Below the pieces are notes generated by a model that had not been told where the DNA came from, did no database searches, and saw only the letters and a list, made by a program, of their open reading frames with translations. The position numbers and the translations under genes are program-made. From Choristoneura fumiferana (taxonomy: Eukaryota; Arthropoda; Insecta; Lepidoptera; Tortricidae): a stretch of DNA of 64,000 nucleotides. Where the stretch lies: assembly GCF_025370935.1 (NCBI RefSeq), contig NC_133482.1, positions 17,965,194 to 18,029,193 on the forward strand. The letters run 5' to 3'. This document shows, piece by piece, positions 1 to 11,235 of the stretch (its first letter is position 1; every line of letters begins with the position of its first letter).

Positions 1-3000
1 GATTGTAGTTTTTTACTTGATTGCTTAAAAAAACTGTATGCAACATGAATGGTTTAATGCATGTACATATTACTGAGTACATAACGAGTATTTTAAAAAA
101 AAATCGACACCGATACCTATCATATTTAACGAAATATGAAAGTTTAAATGTGAGCACAAATTTCTTTAAAAAAAATCAATAAATTCTACAAGCTAAACTA
201 ATAAACCGATTTAAATGTTTAATATCCCAAATTAAAGCTCATAAAATTCATTATGTAGAAAAAAATATTAAAAAAATATTTACTGAAAACTTTTGGCAAA
301 AAACGCCATCATAAATTTTATTTCTTACCTGATTGGTAGTTTTTACTTGATTGCTTAAAAACATTGTATGTTGTATGCAACATGAATGGTTTAATGCATA
401 CTTATATATATTTCTGAGTAAATAACAAGTATTATAAAAAAAACCCGACACCGATACCCTTCATACTTCACGAAATATTTAAGTTTAATTGTGCACGCTT
501 TTCTTACAAATAAATTTCAACGAAATCTTCAAGTGAAACTAGTACTCTGATTATAATGTTTAATGTTAAATGAAAAGAAGAACGAAATTACCTAATTTAT
601 TAAAAAAAGTTTTTCCTGGTGTTACGAAAAAATAAATTACTTTAAAATTAGTAATTATTAGACAATAAATAAAAACTATACCGTTTCCGGCATAGTTGGT
701 TCTGAGATGTAATATATATTGCTTAGTAGTTGGCGAATTTATTTAAAAATTAGCTTTTTATCTGATAGGTAGGGCTACAGCTTATAGATATGTCACATTT
801 GAAATAAAAGACTATGAACATCAATGTTTATCAAATATTTAAATTAAAACCTTTAAGTAAGTCCTCTTCGGGTTCATCGGCAGATGTAGAACTGAAAAGG
901 AAAAGTCGTTTTGAAGTACTTGTGCTATTCCAATACTACAAAATCACAGATCTATTAGACACGGACTGTGTTGCTGTAATTACTGCTGAATTATTTTTGT
1001 GCCTAGTTGATTACCATTAGATCTAAAATTTTGTGCCTACCTGTGGAAATCAGTGGTCAGCATACAAAATAACCCTGCATTGAATATTATATTAACTTAC
1101 TTTTGATTTTTACAGCCACCTTTGCAGGATTTACACTGGCAGTGCATGGTAAGCTGACCCGACGACACCCACAACGCATGGTATCGCAGCCAGTTTGTAG
1201 CCACAATGGTCCAAGAGGCTTAATTGCGACCAAATCGCTGTAACTGCCGACAATTCTGGAGTCTTCTCTTTTGCCTTAGTCCATCCCCAAGAAGATGGAC
1301 ATGGTATGGACATGCTCTCTATAAACATACACTGCGTGCAGCTTACCAAGCGGGCCAAATATGGAGAAACGCTCTGAAACCAGAAGTTCCGTACCATGTC
1401 CATCTTCTTGGGATGGACTAAGGCAAAAGAGAGTTGGCAAAAGAAAGTAAGCCTCTTGGACCATTAAGTATTGTGGCTGGAAATCTGGCTGCATACCATG
1501 CGTTGTGGATGTCGTCGGGTCAGCTTACCATGCACTGCCCAGTGTAAATCCTGCAAAGGTGGCTGTACAAATCAAAAGTAAGTTAATATAATATTCAATG
1601 CAGGGTTATTTTGTATGCTGACCACTGATTTCCACAGGTAGGCACAAAACCGATGCCGGTGCCAATGAACCCTAAGAGGACTTAAAGGTTTTAATTTAAA
1701 TATTTGATAAACATTGATGTTCAAAGTCTTTTATTTCAAATGTGACATATCTATAAGCTGTAGCCCTACCTATCAGATAAAAAGCTAATTTTTAAATAAA
1801 TTCGCCAACTACTAAGCAATATATATTACATCTCAGAACCAACTATGCCGGAAACGATATAGTTTTTATTTTTTGTCTTAATAATTACTAATTTTAAAGT
1901 AATTATATTTTTTCGTAACACCAGGACAAAACTTTTTTTTTTTTAATAATTAGGTAATTTCGTTCTTCTTTTCATTTAACATTAAACATTATAATCAGAG
2001 TACTAGTTTCACTTGAAGATTTCGTTGAAATTTATTTGTAAGAAAAGCGTGCAAATTAAACTTAAATATTTAGTGAAGTATGAAGGGTATCGGTGTCGGG
2101 TTTTTTTATAATACTTGTTATTTACTCAGAAATATATATAGTATGCAATAAACCATTCATGTTGCATACAACATACAATGTTTTAAGCAATCAAGTAAAA
2201 ACTACCAATCAGGTAAGAAATAAAAACTTAAGATGGCGTTTTTTGCCAAAAGTTTCAGTAAATATTTTTTTTAATATTTTTTTCTACATAATGAATTTTA
2301 TGAGCTTTAATTTGGGATATTAACATTTAAATCGGTTTATTAGTTTAGCTTGTAGAATTTATTGAATTTTTTAAAGAAATTTGTGCTCACATTTAAACTT
2401 TCATATTTCGTGAAATATGATAGGTATCGGTGTCGAATTTTTTTTTAATACTTATTATGTACTCAGTAATATGTATATGCATTAAACCATTCATGTTGCA
2501 TACAGTTTTTTAAGCAATCAAATAAAACTACCAATCAGGTAAGAAAAAAAAACTTGAGATGGTGTTTTTTGCCAAAAGTTTCAGTAAATATTTTTTTTAA
2601 TATTTTTTTTATAAATAATGAATGTTATGAGATTTAATTTGAGATATTAAACATTGAAATCGGTCTATTACTTTAGCTTGTAGAATTTTTTGAAATATTT
2701 TTTAAAGAAATTTGTGCTCACATTTAAACTTTCATATTTCATTAAATATGATAGGTATCGGTGTCGGATTTTTTTTAAATCACTCGTTATGTACTCAGTA
2801 ATATGTACATGTATTAAACCATTCATGTTGCATACAGTTTTTTTAAGCAATCAAGTAAAAACTACAAATCAGGTTAGAAAAAAAAATTAAGATGGCGTTT
2901 TTTGACAAAAGTTTTTCGTAAATATTTTTTTTGTATTTTTTAACAAGTAACGTATATAATAGGCTCTCATTTGAGATATTAACATTGAAATCGGTTTAAT

Positions 3001-3038
3001 ACTTTAGCTTGTAGAATTTTTGAAATATTTTTTAAAGA
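1..3038. repeat. Large fold-back element with tandem-repeat arms, truncated by the left window edge
   Basis: Sequence from 1 to about 1250 reappears reverse-complemented down to about 2540. Bases 817-857 pair with 1721-1681, the left end pairs with about 2536, and 1150-1167 pairs with 1527-1510. The pairing axis shifts by ~140 bp because the left arm carries extra sequence between about 858 and 1020, or the right arm lost it. A shorter inner stem (1275-1304 with 1422-1394) lies at the centre. The right arm holds three direct units of ~326-334 bp (near 2050, 2383 and 2712) and the left arm two inverted units ending near 150 and 475. The last right unit stops at about 3038, so the mirror part of the left arm probably lies outside the window. 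No transposase frame was found; short open frames here are repeat shadows. It resembles insect fold-back transposons. Confidence 0.75.
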
Positions 3039-3698
3039 AGTGGCGCCATCTCTGTTCCTAAGGGTGAAACTTCCGCTGCTGCGAGTCAAATTACTCAGTT
3101 TAGTCTGTACTATCACTGTGCAAAGCGGCTTGCTTTCTTCACGAAGTGCAGCATCCGGCCAAAAATGGCCTTAACAAGTATGACTATTAAGCTTTCATTT
3201 ATTAAGATTTGTTGCCTTAAGTAGTAAGGTAAAACAATTTTGTTTGTTACTTATATGTAAACTGTGTAGGTTATTTTAATTAAACTGCTTTGTAACTTTC
3301 GCATAAACTACTTTAAGAACTATTATTAGTTATTAGCTATTATTTTTGACTTTGTAACAACTTGTATGAAAGAGCGAATCCCTCCTAATACAAGTGATTC
3401 ACTTATAAGGAGGATTCAACACTAGTTTTTAAAACAAAAGTTGAAAATAAATGATTTAATTTAATAACCTAAACCTAACCTAATATACCTATTTTTATCA
3501 AACATAGCTATGTACACATACCAAACATACCAAGTTTTTAGCTAAAAACAAGCGCAAGGAAACTTGGTTTTACATAAAAAACCTCCTCATAATCCATCCG
3601 TTTGAGAGATACGATGCCATTTCTTTCTGCATAGTGGTTGAAAATACCCGTACCTATTTTATCGGCGTTTTTCTATGAATAATTAAATTACATAAAGG

Positions 3699-3870
3699 TG
3701 AGCGTCCACTGTATCGGAATCGAGCCGTACGCAGCGGACGGGTTTTGTTGCTTTGTTATAGATTTCTGTGGTACTGCGTGCACTGGACCGGAATTTCTTA
3801 CGATAAAGTTTTGTAAATACCGACGCCTCGTGCGGCGTGTACGCTCTGATTCCGATCCAGTGGACGCTCA
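3699..3870. mobile_element. Palindromic MITE, ~172 bp
   Basis: TGAGCGTCCACTG at the left and CAGTGGACGCTCA at the right are inverted copies, with pairing continuing about 30 bp inward (ATCGGAATC... / GATTCCGAT...). Both strands therefore give similar short open frames. No clear target-site duplication was found. Confidence 0.6.
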
Positions 3871-3901
3871 ACTTAAACAGTACCCTTAGTGTAAGTTTTC
3901 G

Positions 3902-3960
3902 GTCAAAATACGTCTCGATCGCGTTCGCGTTAAAATCTCAATTTGTATGGAAACACGAAC
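3902..3960 (+). repeat. 59-bp direct repeat shared with 6572-6630
   Basis: 'CGTCTCGATCGCGTTCGCGT' and its flanks (through 'GGAAACACGAAC') recur almost exactly at 6572-6630. At both sites a degenerate 'CTAGTGGCG/CTCTAGCGG' sequence follows. This is a dispersed repeat of unknown class. Confidence 0.6.
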
Positions 3961-4350
3961 ATCGCAAAAGTTCCGCTAGTGGCGAAAAAAGTAGTGTAAA
4001 CTAAGGGTACAGGAACTATCACGCTAAGCACACGAGTAGTAAGTATTTAACTCGACGTTTCGTTGTTTTCCGTGAAATTGCGTAATCTTGCATAATAAAT
4101 TAGGCAGCCCAGAACTGGGGGGCGTCACGCCACCTAGACTCCGCTACTAGGTCGCTGGGCCGCCCTAGACCTTGTTACAAAGTACTCGAGCGTCCTTCCC
4201 CGCCCTTTATCAGTTTAGGGATGAAGCGATACCACCGAGGTACAGTAGTATCGGTCGTAAAGTATCAATACTTACAGGTAAAATACTTAAGAAGATGACT
4301 GTAACCTGTTGTATACATGTAGTAGTAAGTGTAGTAGTAATGTCCGGACA

Positions 4351-4858
4351 GATGTCGGCGGCCGATCGTAAAATCCGCCAGATCACGAAATTCCTAGACA
4401 TATCGTGAAATGGCGCCATTTCATGAATTGGCTAAGGGACATCCGCCATATCGTTCAAACTCACCGTTTAGCGATTTGCCTAATGACGTTTAGGCAGATC
4501 ATGAAATTCCTAGGCATATCATGAAACGCCGCCATATCGTTTCTGGCTCTTCGCCGGCCGCTGCCGCGGCACGCTCGCTTCGCTCGCTCGGCTCGTGCGT
4601 AGTGGTCACAATTCATACTAACCACTCCTCGCTTCGCTCGTCGTACCTAAACTTTTCGTTTTTTCAGCATATCACGATGTGCCCGGTATAAAGCTAGGAA
4701 TATCGACGAATGCGTTGCTCTAATCGATCTGCCGTATTGTTTCTCAGGCACATCGTGATATGCCTGGCCAACTTTTAGGCATATCATGAAATGGCGCCAT
4801 TTCACGATATGCCTAGGAATTTCGTGATCTGGCGGATTTTACGATCGGCCGCCGACAT
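4351..4858. mobile_element. Fold-back element, ~507 bp, with nested short palindromes and CG-rich core
   Basis: Terminal arms of about 80 bp (4352-4430 and 4858-4780) are inverted copies: GTCGGCGGCCGATCGTAAAA at the left mirrors the right end. The arms contain the self-palindromic string ATGAAATGGCGCCATTTCA. Related 'GGCATATCATGAAA' words recur inside (about 4510 and 4770). The centre (about 4560-4640) is rich in GCTCGCTTCGCTCGC. No coding frame was recognised. The high self-complementarity suggests a non-autonomous DNA element. Confidence 0.65.
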
Positions 4859-5591
4859 AGATAAGTCGATGTTCCATATTCGAAAAATGATTTGAGTCCC
4901 ATTCTGTGCACCACATTCTTTAGTTTTTTTTTTCACCTATACACTTGTCGAAGTGATATTTTTTTTACAAATTTTGTAATAAAATAAATATATAAATTAT
5001 GCTTGAATAGTGTTAATATTCTTTATTTAGACGAAAACAAGTTTTCTAGCGTAAAATTATAAAAACTGACTGTTTTTGTACAATATCTATGTAAAAAAAA
5101 GACAGTTTTAGTAGTACTCCCCAAAAATATTTGATTTTACAAATGCTTGTGATATAGGAATGCTGACCAAGATAAGAGTACTTTTGACCGATACAATTGA
5201 TACTTACTTTTAAAATGTACTTGGTATCGGAAGAAATGTATCGAGTAAGTACTTGTATTTACTCGTTTCGTTTCATCCCTAATCAGTTCGGCAGGTACTC
5301 TATCGTCTCCTGAGTTTGCCCTTTGCGTATATTATCGGAAATTCGTTAAGCTTCCTGCTGATACTTCAGTTTACGCATATTAAATTTTAAGGCCGTGTTG
5401 CAGGAAAAATTAATCTAGATTTAGAAGTTAATCCAGGCTTAAGCTTGACAGTTCCATACAATTTGACACTACTAAACTGAGCTTAACACTAGTGTCTACG
5501 TTTAATTTAAGTAAGTAAAGCTTGAGTGTCACTCGAGATGAACATGGTCAACATCTGTGTTATCCTCGATGACACTGCAATACCTCGTAAC

Positions 5592-6270
5592 CAACAGTGG
5601 CTAATGAACTAAAATAATTTCTTTGCTCACCCGCGACCTTATGATAGCTAAGTTTATGCAAGATAATGCGTATTCAAACTCAACTCACAACATTTATTGA
5701 CAACAAAAACACACTACATCACAACAAAAACACAGTTAAAACATAAATAGAAGAAGAGGGAAAATAGAGACATTGCGCTGTAGTGTGATGCCAAAAGGAC
5801 TCAGCTCAGCATGTGCCGTAGCCCTATAACCAGAGCTGCAGCGCTGACCCGGTGAGTGTGCAGTGTGCACCCACGTCTGAACGCGTAATTATTGCGGGAA
5901 AAGAAAAACTATATATATATATTATATGTGACGAATATAAGAATTATAAAATTCTTATAAACATTATATATGCGTTGAAATTTTTTTACAAGATGATTTA
6001 AAAATAAAATAAAAGAGTAGCAATACTTCAATAACGACAATAGTAATAATGAAACAATAACATGTATATAAAAATTAGGGACGCCTTAAGTAAGATTGGA
6101 ACAACTCGCCACCAACAGGTTGTTTCTTTTTGTTAATCAAAAAGGTGCTACTTTAGCTTTAATTTAAATGTGTGTGTTTATTCAAACATACACAAATCAA
6201 AAATTCTTTTTGTTCATCGATATAGACCTCCGCAAAGTAACCCCTGATTCAATAAACAGTGGCTGATACC
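5592..6270. repeat. Dispersed repeat related to the 9.9-10.27 kb element
   Basis: The left part (5592-5660, 'TTTCTTTGCTCACCCGCGAC') is an inverted match to 10180-10230. The right part (about 6216-6262, 'CGCAAAGTAACCCCTGATTC') matches 10221-10260 directly. CAGTGGCTAAT and CAGTGGCTGAT occur at the two ends. The interior is AT-rich with no coding signal. Confidence 0.5.
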
Positions 6271-6874
6271 GCATAACCTAAAAAAAGTACCAAATTGAGA
6301 TTTTGTGGCTGGTATTTATACATAAGTACACGTAAAGATAATTCTCCTGCAAAAATTGTCTCTAGTCAGTTGCGCGGCATTAGCCATAGATGGTGACGCG
6401 GCGTTGCAGTATCACGACGTTGTCTATCTGTTCTAATACTATACACATCAAATTCTTGTCATCACACCATCATCATCCATATCACCGTTGGACATTAGCC
6501 TGACTAGTAATCATAATAACTTTAATTGCTTCGGTTGTAAGCGGCCTCTACGCTTAGTGTATTTTCCCGTTCACAAAATACGTCTCGATCGCGTTCGCGT
6601 TAAAATCTCAATTTGCATGGAAACACGAACAGCACCTCTAGCGGAAAAGTTTGCACAACACTTTGTGAGTGTAGGTTTGCTACGTAAACTATTTCGTCCG
6701 CGTATTGTAACGAAAACGGGTGACGAGTCACTGACGACGCCGCACCGTGGACATGTGGCGGCTACGTATCGACGATCGAACGCTCGATTTACGTCTTCGA
6801 ATAGTAAACGAATGTTTTTTGAAAACGCCACACTGGATCAAAGGTCATCCGTCCAGTCCAGTAGGCAGTCTCGT

Positions 6875-7020
6875 TGGTAGAAGAACGAGGGTCACAGACA
6901 TAGCGAATTAGCTCGTTGAGGTGACAATGGGCAGGCCATATATAGCATGGAGAACAGATGGCCCTTGGGGCCGAAAAGTTCTCGTTCTCGAATGGAGACC
7001 GCGACTGCAAGAGCAATTGC
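6875..7020 (+). pseudogene. RTE-type LINE ORF fragment (reverse transcriptase C-terminal region)
   Basis: Translation gives RRTRVTDIAN-stop-LVE and then GRPYIAWRTDGPWGRKVL and LEWRPR. These are the 'RRRTRVTDIA ... GHIARRTDGRWG ... VLEWRPR' landmarks of lepidopteran RTE polyproteins. A stop codon and frame changes show it is dead. Confidence 0.65.
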
Positions 7021-7539
7021 AGCAATTCTTGTGTTGGTATTTATTTATTTCGAATATTCCGGACACGGTTCTAACAATTTCAATGAAATCTCAGAGAATA
7101 ACCTCTCTCATCTCTCCTCATTGCTATGAAGGATTGAAAACGAATAAGAAGATTTAATCCTCCTATTTTTATTAAATTCACATCAACTAGGTACAGGCAA
7201 AACAGCTTTCTCAAGCGAGCGAGCGTTAATTTAAATAATCTGATGAAAGAAATGGACATTGACATTTTTAACATGCAACTTTACTTTATTAGTTATTACT
7301 TTATTCCTAAGGTTAGTAATATGTATATTAACTGTGGTAACTTTACTGGTTGGTGTATTAGCTAAGTTTTCATTTGTAATCAGCCATATTGTTACCGTTT
7401 GTACCCAAATAAACATTAAAACATTAAAACATTCCATCCGTGAGGCGAAGATTGGCGTCCGGGTTCTTTGATTGAGCGCACCGTTGGTATCACCTTAGAT
7501 ATCTTAGTATCCTTAAGCTTAAGTCTTGGTATACTCTCT

Positions 7540-7868
7540 CTTTGGGTGGTGCCGTGCTAACCTAATGTAAATTTTTGATACAACCTGCGGAAGTATCATT
7601 TAACTTTGTTGTAATATTCGTTTAAAGGAAATAAGTAAGTACTATGTGTTGAGGAGTATAGTAATTCCATTTGAAGTTCTGTGGTGTTTTGTTTGGCATG
7701 GTGTGACGTCTGATATGGTGCGCGTCACCTCGTGTAAGTTAAGCTTAAACATGTATACTATGGCTATCTGTGGGAACCTGTAATTGGCTCTGTGTTGCTA
7801 TTCCTTCTACATATATTGTGTTTTAGCTGTTGGTTATCCTTAAATAAATAAATAAATAAATAAAAAAA
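7540..7868 (+). mobile_element. Retroposon 3' end with (AAAT)n tail
   Basis: The segment ends '...TTTTAGCTGTTGGTTATCC' followed by TTAAATAAATAAATAAATAA at about 7840-7862, the usual structure of a LINE or SINE 3' terminus. The 5' boundary is uncertain and no coding frame is visible. Confidence 0.5.
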
Positions 7869-8175
7869 ACACATTCATACAAAATCAAAGTTTACAATTT
7901 GTGACAATAGGCGTCGGCGTCAGCATATGCTGCGCCGGCCCCGAGGAGCGACGTCAAGCGGCGCTGCTTTTCAGCTGACACCACCCTCATCAATATATAC
8001 TCCTCAGTACTGCCAGGTGCGGACTCAAAGTTAAAAACGGTTAAGGTTAAGTTATGAGGGGTTTTCGGGGATGAACAATCGATCTAGCTTGGTCTTGTCT
8101 CTTGAGTTTTCGAGTTTTGCTCAACAGAAGCTTGGTCGCCTAGGTACTAATTGTATTTCGAATAGAATAGAATAA

Positions 8176-8185
8176 NNNNNNNNNN
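8176..8185. other. Assembly gap (10 N)
   Basis: Ten N characters follow a short AATAG tandem run. Ten is likely a placeholder length. Sequence before and after need not be contiguous. Confidence 0.95.
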
Positions 8186-8439
8186 GTGGCTAGCCTACAA
8201 AGTGAGTCATTTCGTTGGTGCCTATTTAGGTGATTTAAGCGATTAATGATGTTGATAAAAAAATAAATTTCTGTGAACAAATCTTGCTTCTGACGCCGTT
8301 AGGAAAAACAAGTAGATTTCCTGTAATAACCTAATCAACTTATAAAACTTGAAAACCTTCGACATTGCTATTTCCAAGAACAATACTCATCTCAAAAACA
8401 GCTGAAAGGATTTTTATCACACAAAGCTAAGAAACACTG

Positions 8440-8570
8440 GAAGAATTGCTTTCACGTGGGAAATTTTTATCGAAATCGGTCATCCGTTTGAGAGCTATAC
8501 GATACCACAAACAGACAAACATTGGCGTCAAACGGTCATACATTTTTTTGTCATTCTTACATACACAACA
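8440..8570 (+). repeat. Fragment of the 'ATCGGTCCACCCGTTTGAGAG' repeat family
   Basis: AAATCGGTCATCCGTTTGAGAG followed by a CAGACA-rich stretch matches the same landmarks at 15.7, 21.0 and 24.0 kb. Common lepidopteran retroposon debris. Confidence 0.5.
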
Positions 8571-9039
8571 TCACACCTGTATTCCTAGGGTATGCCTTAA
8601 CCCATATCTTCAGTCGCCTCTCACACGGGTACCTACACATTATTTTGACATTCTTAAGTGCTAGTAATAGCCTAAATTGAATAAAGATGTTTTGACTATG
8701 TCTTTGACTTTGCGTCTGGGGTTAAAACAGGAGGCCTGGCAACTGTGATGTGCGGACTTAATCTCCTTGAAAGTGAGGCAAAGTAGGTGACCTCTCTAGA
8801 AATAGCTAATGAGCGGAGGGACAAAGCGAAGCCGTTAGAGCGGTCGGCGCAATACGTGGTTAACTCGTAGTGGGAGATACGGTAGTAGAAAATCAAATAT
8901 ACCCTCGTCTGTTATTTTGATGACAACAAAGAATAACATTTATTTATGACAACGGTTAAGTACGCTTGTTCAGTTTGTTTGGCGTCACAGTCCATATTTC
9001 GGGTTACGTGTCATTCAATATGGACTGATGATTATTAAT

Positions 9040-9130
9040 GAATACTATTAATTTTCATCAGTCCGGACCATTAGTCCGTCATTCTGTGAAGGCTACAATA
9101 ATTCTGTCGTCATTCTTATCAGAATTAGGG
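9040..9130 (+). repeat. Repeat shared with the right window edge (63908-64000)
   Basis: 'TCATCAGTCCGGACCATTAG' followed by TCCGTCA and 'ATTCTGTCGTCATTC' recurs at 63918-63985. The flanking sequence differs, so this is a dispersed repeat. Confidence 0.5.
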
Positions 9131-9305
9131 TGTAGCTGATGTCTAATAATCGTCAATGGTTTACCGCTAAAGAGGTCTGAATATTTTAGACCTTAGTAAC
9201 GATGATGGGAACTTTAAATTGTTTGATAGAGCATAAAATACCTCGCTGGCTCGCACCTAAACGTTATATATGTAAGCTATGCCGACAAAATGGTACAATA
9301 AAAAA

Positions 9306-9415
9306 TCACCCCTACAGCACCACTGGACTATCCAGTCTGGTTTGTCCAGTGGTGGTGTAGGGGAATAGCACCTGGATGAGGACCTGGGTTCGATTGCCAG
9401 CGCTGGTCTATTTTT
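9306..9415 (+). mobile_element. tRNA-like SINE copy (CCAGYGGTGGTGTAGGGG family)
   Basis: 'GTCCAGTGGTGGTGTAGGGG' is followed by GACCTGGGTTCGATTGCCAG and CGCTGGTC. The GGTTCGAT block is a B-box and CTGGG/GCCAG a T-stem. An inverted half-copy (CCCCTACAGCACCACTGGAC) lies immediately upstream, as in the larger palindrome at 36.7 kb. A pol III promoter relic rather than a functional tRNA, because the anticodon arm is degenerate. Confidence 0.6.
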
Positions 9416-9944
9416 CTGGTTTTTCTGTGCATCCATCAGCTTGTGTTTTCGTGTGAAATTCTTTTGTCAATTTTTGCTAATTCTCACAGGAAAAATTCGA
9501 CCATAATGTAGAAAAGAGTATAATTACTTAGAGCAGGTGCCCCTGCTTGTATTGCAACAAAGTAGCCACAACAGCTCTCGCGAACAGAAAGTCGACTCAT
9601 TACCGCCGCCATTATGTCGCTACAATGTAGCCAAATTCGCACAAAGCGCTCTCATCGCAGATACGCGATTGTGGCACGTTTCTGCTGCCTCAAACAATGG
9701 CGCAGATAAGTTGATTCTGTGCGCTTTGTTCGAGGCGTTACCAATTTGGTTCTTATTTTAGGGTCCCGTGTGCATAGTGAGTATTATTGAATGTTACAGT
9801 TAAGTGCAAAAATATGTACCTATCTATTGGAACCATTCAAAAATATGTCACGATAGCCTTATTACATCGGAATAAGTCTGTGGGTATTTTAGAAGGGATA
9901 GAAAAGTCCATATTTTTACAATGAATCTTTCTTTTTTCACCCGC

Positions 9945-10213
9945 ATTTCTTTGCTCATCCGCGACCTTATGATAGGTACGTTTAATGAGTCTAACATCTG
10001 GTAGCATGGTGTAAGGTGTAAGGTGTTGCTCTGAAGATGAGTTCTGTTTGAGTTCGTAACGCGTCAGTGTAGTATCTATGGTCACAGCTAAGGTGGTGGT
10101 GATAGATGGGTTTGTGTAATTTGGTGTGTTCTTACAGTGTGGAGGAACTGCATGAACACGCATATAACTTGCATAAACGTAGCTATCATAAAGTCGCGGG
10201 TGAGCAAAGAAAT
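9945..10213. mobile_element. MITE, ~269 bp, ~40-bp inverted ends
   Basis: Left ATTTCTTTGCTCATCCGCGA mirrors right TCGCGGGTGAGCAAAGAAAT, and pairing continues through TTATGATAGGTACGTTTA / TAAACGTAGCTATCATAA. The interior has no coding signal. It shares its right half with 5592-5660. Confidence 0.65.
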
Positions 10214-10374
10214 TATTTTAGTTCATTGATACCTTCGCAAAGTAACGCCTGATTCAATAAATTATTTCATATTTTTGCACTCGACTGTACATTGAGGCTA
10301 TCGACGATTTCACCAATGCTAAGGCTTTCTCTAGCCTGATTCTTTCTTATCTTATTCTATCCTTATTCATTTTA

Positions 10375-10620
10375 GCCCGTTTAAGTGTCCCACCACTGGG
10401 CAAAGGCCTAAGCTCCCCTTTTCCCGCCACTGGTCCCTATCGAGAGCATGCTCTCCTGCCACTACTAGATATGCATCCAAGTCGTCCTTGGTCATCCCAC
10501 GGAACCCAATAGGTAGTAATTTGGGTCCATCGCTGTGGATGCATGCGGCAGACATAGCAGCCTAGTGCCACTTAAGCTTAGCGGTCTTGGCGCCCACATC
10601 ACAACGCGGGTTTTGGAGCG
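10375..10620 (-). pseudogene. RTE-type LINE C-terminal relic (second subfamily)
   Basis: The minus strand reads GAKTAKLKWH, then TKDDLDAYLVVAGEHALDRD and QWREK, with 'CCCAGTGGTGGGACAC' at the end. This parallels the 'RWRDDLDAF..W...ALDRDRWRELGEAFAQQWDT' end of RTE polyproteins. It contains stops and frame shifts. Confidence 0.6.
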
Positions 10621-10995
10621 CAGTTGGGTGTTTCTGATCCTTATTAATATTATAAATATGAAAGTCATTTTGTTTGTTCCGCTTTGACGCCTCGTCGTTT
10701 CTCGTAACGTTTTCCGCGAACATGAAGAATAAAGAATGAATGATAAATACAAAATGATACGAAATTAGAATTAAATGAAAAATGAATGAGACGAGATGAT
10801 ATTCCACCTATTGGAGTGGTCGAATGGCGCAGTGCCTAAAAGCAACTATACTTGGCTTGAATAGGTATTTAACTAAATGTAAACAAAACAACGTCAATTG
10901 GTGTCTTAAATATTGAAATTCCTCCGTTAAACTATACAAACATTTACATTTCTGTATTGAAATACACTAGTCTAGTTTGTATTACAATGATAGAT

Positions 10996-11235
10996 GGGTC
11001 AATCAACTTTTTAAACACTAATCTGTCCGCGACATTTTCAAACAATTGCAGATTTTGTAAGTGAGCATGTTTTTTCTGTAATTAATAGATGGTGTACATG
11101 AATACATGCCATCCTACGTAAGTTCAACCTATTAAAGTCAAATATCTTGTTGGAAGTACGATTTTTTGGTAACGCCAGAGACAATTTTGGTAACGCAGGA
11201 GACGGCCAAAGTGTCGGTAAAGAGTTGATTGGCCC
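10996..11235. mobile_element. MITE copy 1, 240 bp, 4-bp target-site duplication AGAT
   Basis: The ends GGGTCAATCAACT and AGTTGATTGGCCC are imperfect inverted repeats. The flanks are AGAT at 10992-10995 and AGAT at 11236-11239. A second copy at 48831-49080 has the same ends and its own 4-bp duplication, which fixes both boundaries. The interior contains 'TTTTGGTAACGCCAGAGAC' then 'TTTTGGTAACGCAGGAGAC', a short tandem duplication. There is no coding content. The class is uncertain; 4-bp duplications are known for Sola1 and some Academ elements. Confidence 0.8.

Noticed and set aside
2060..3038. CRISPR-like or centromeric satellite array
   Set aside because: Only three ~330-bp units, mirrored in the other arm. 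The context is eukaryotic and the units belong to a fold-back element. A satellite elsewhere in the genome cannot be excluded from this window.
9537..9761. 74-codon open frame, possibly a gene
   Set aside because: The segment shows weak internal inverted similarity (CCAAATTCGCACAAAGCGC and TGCGCTTTGTTCG...CCAATTTGG) and no domain. More likely a decayed MITE.
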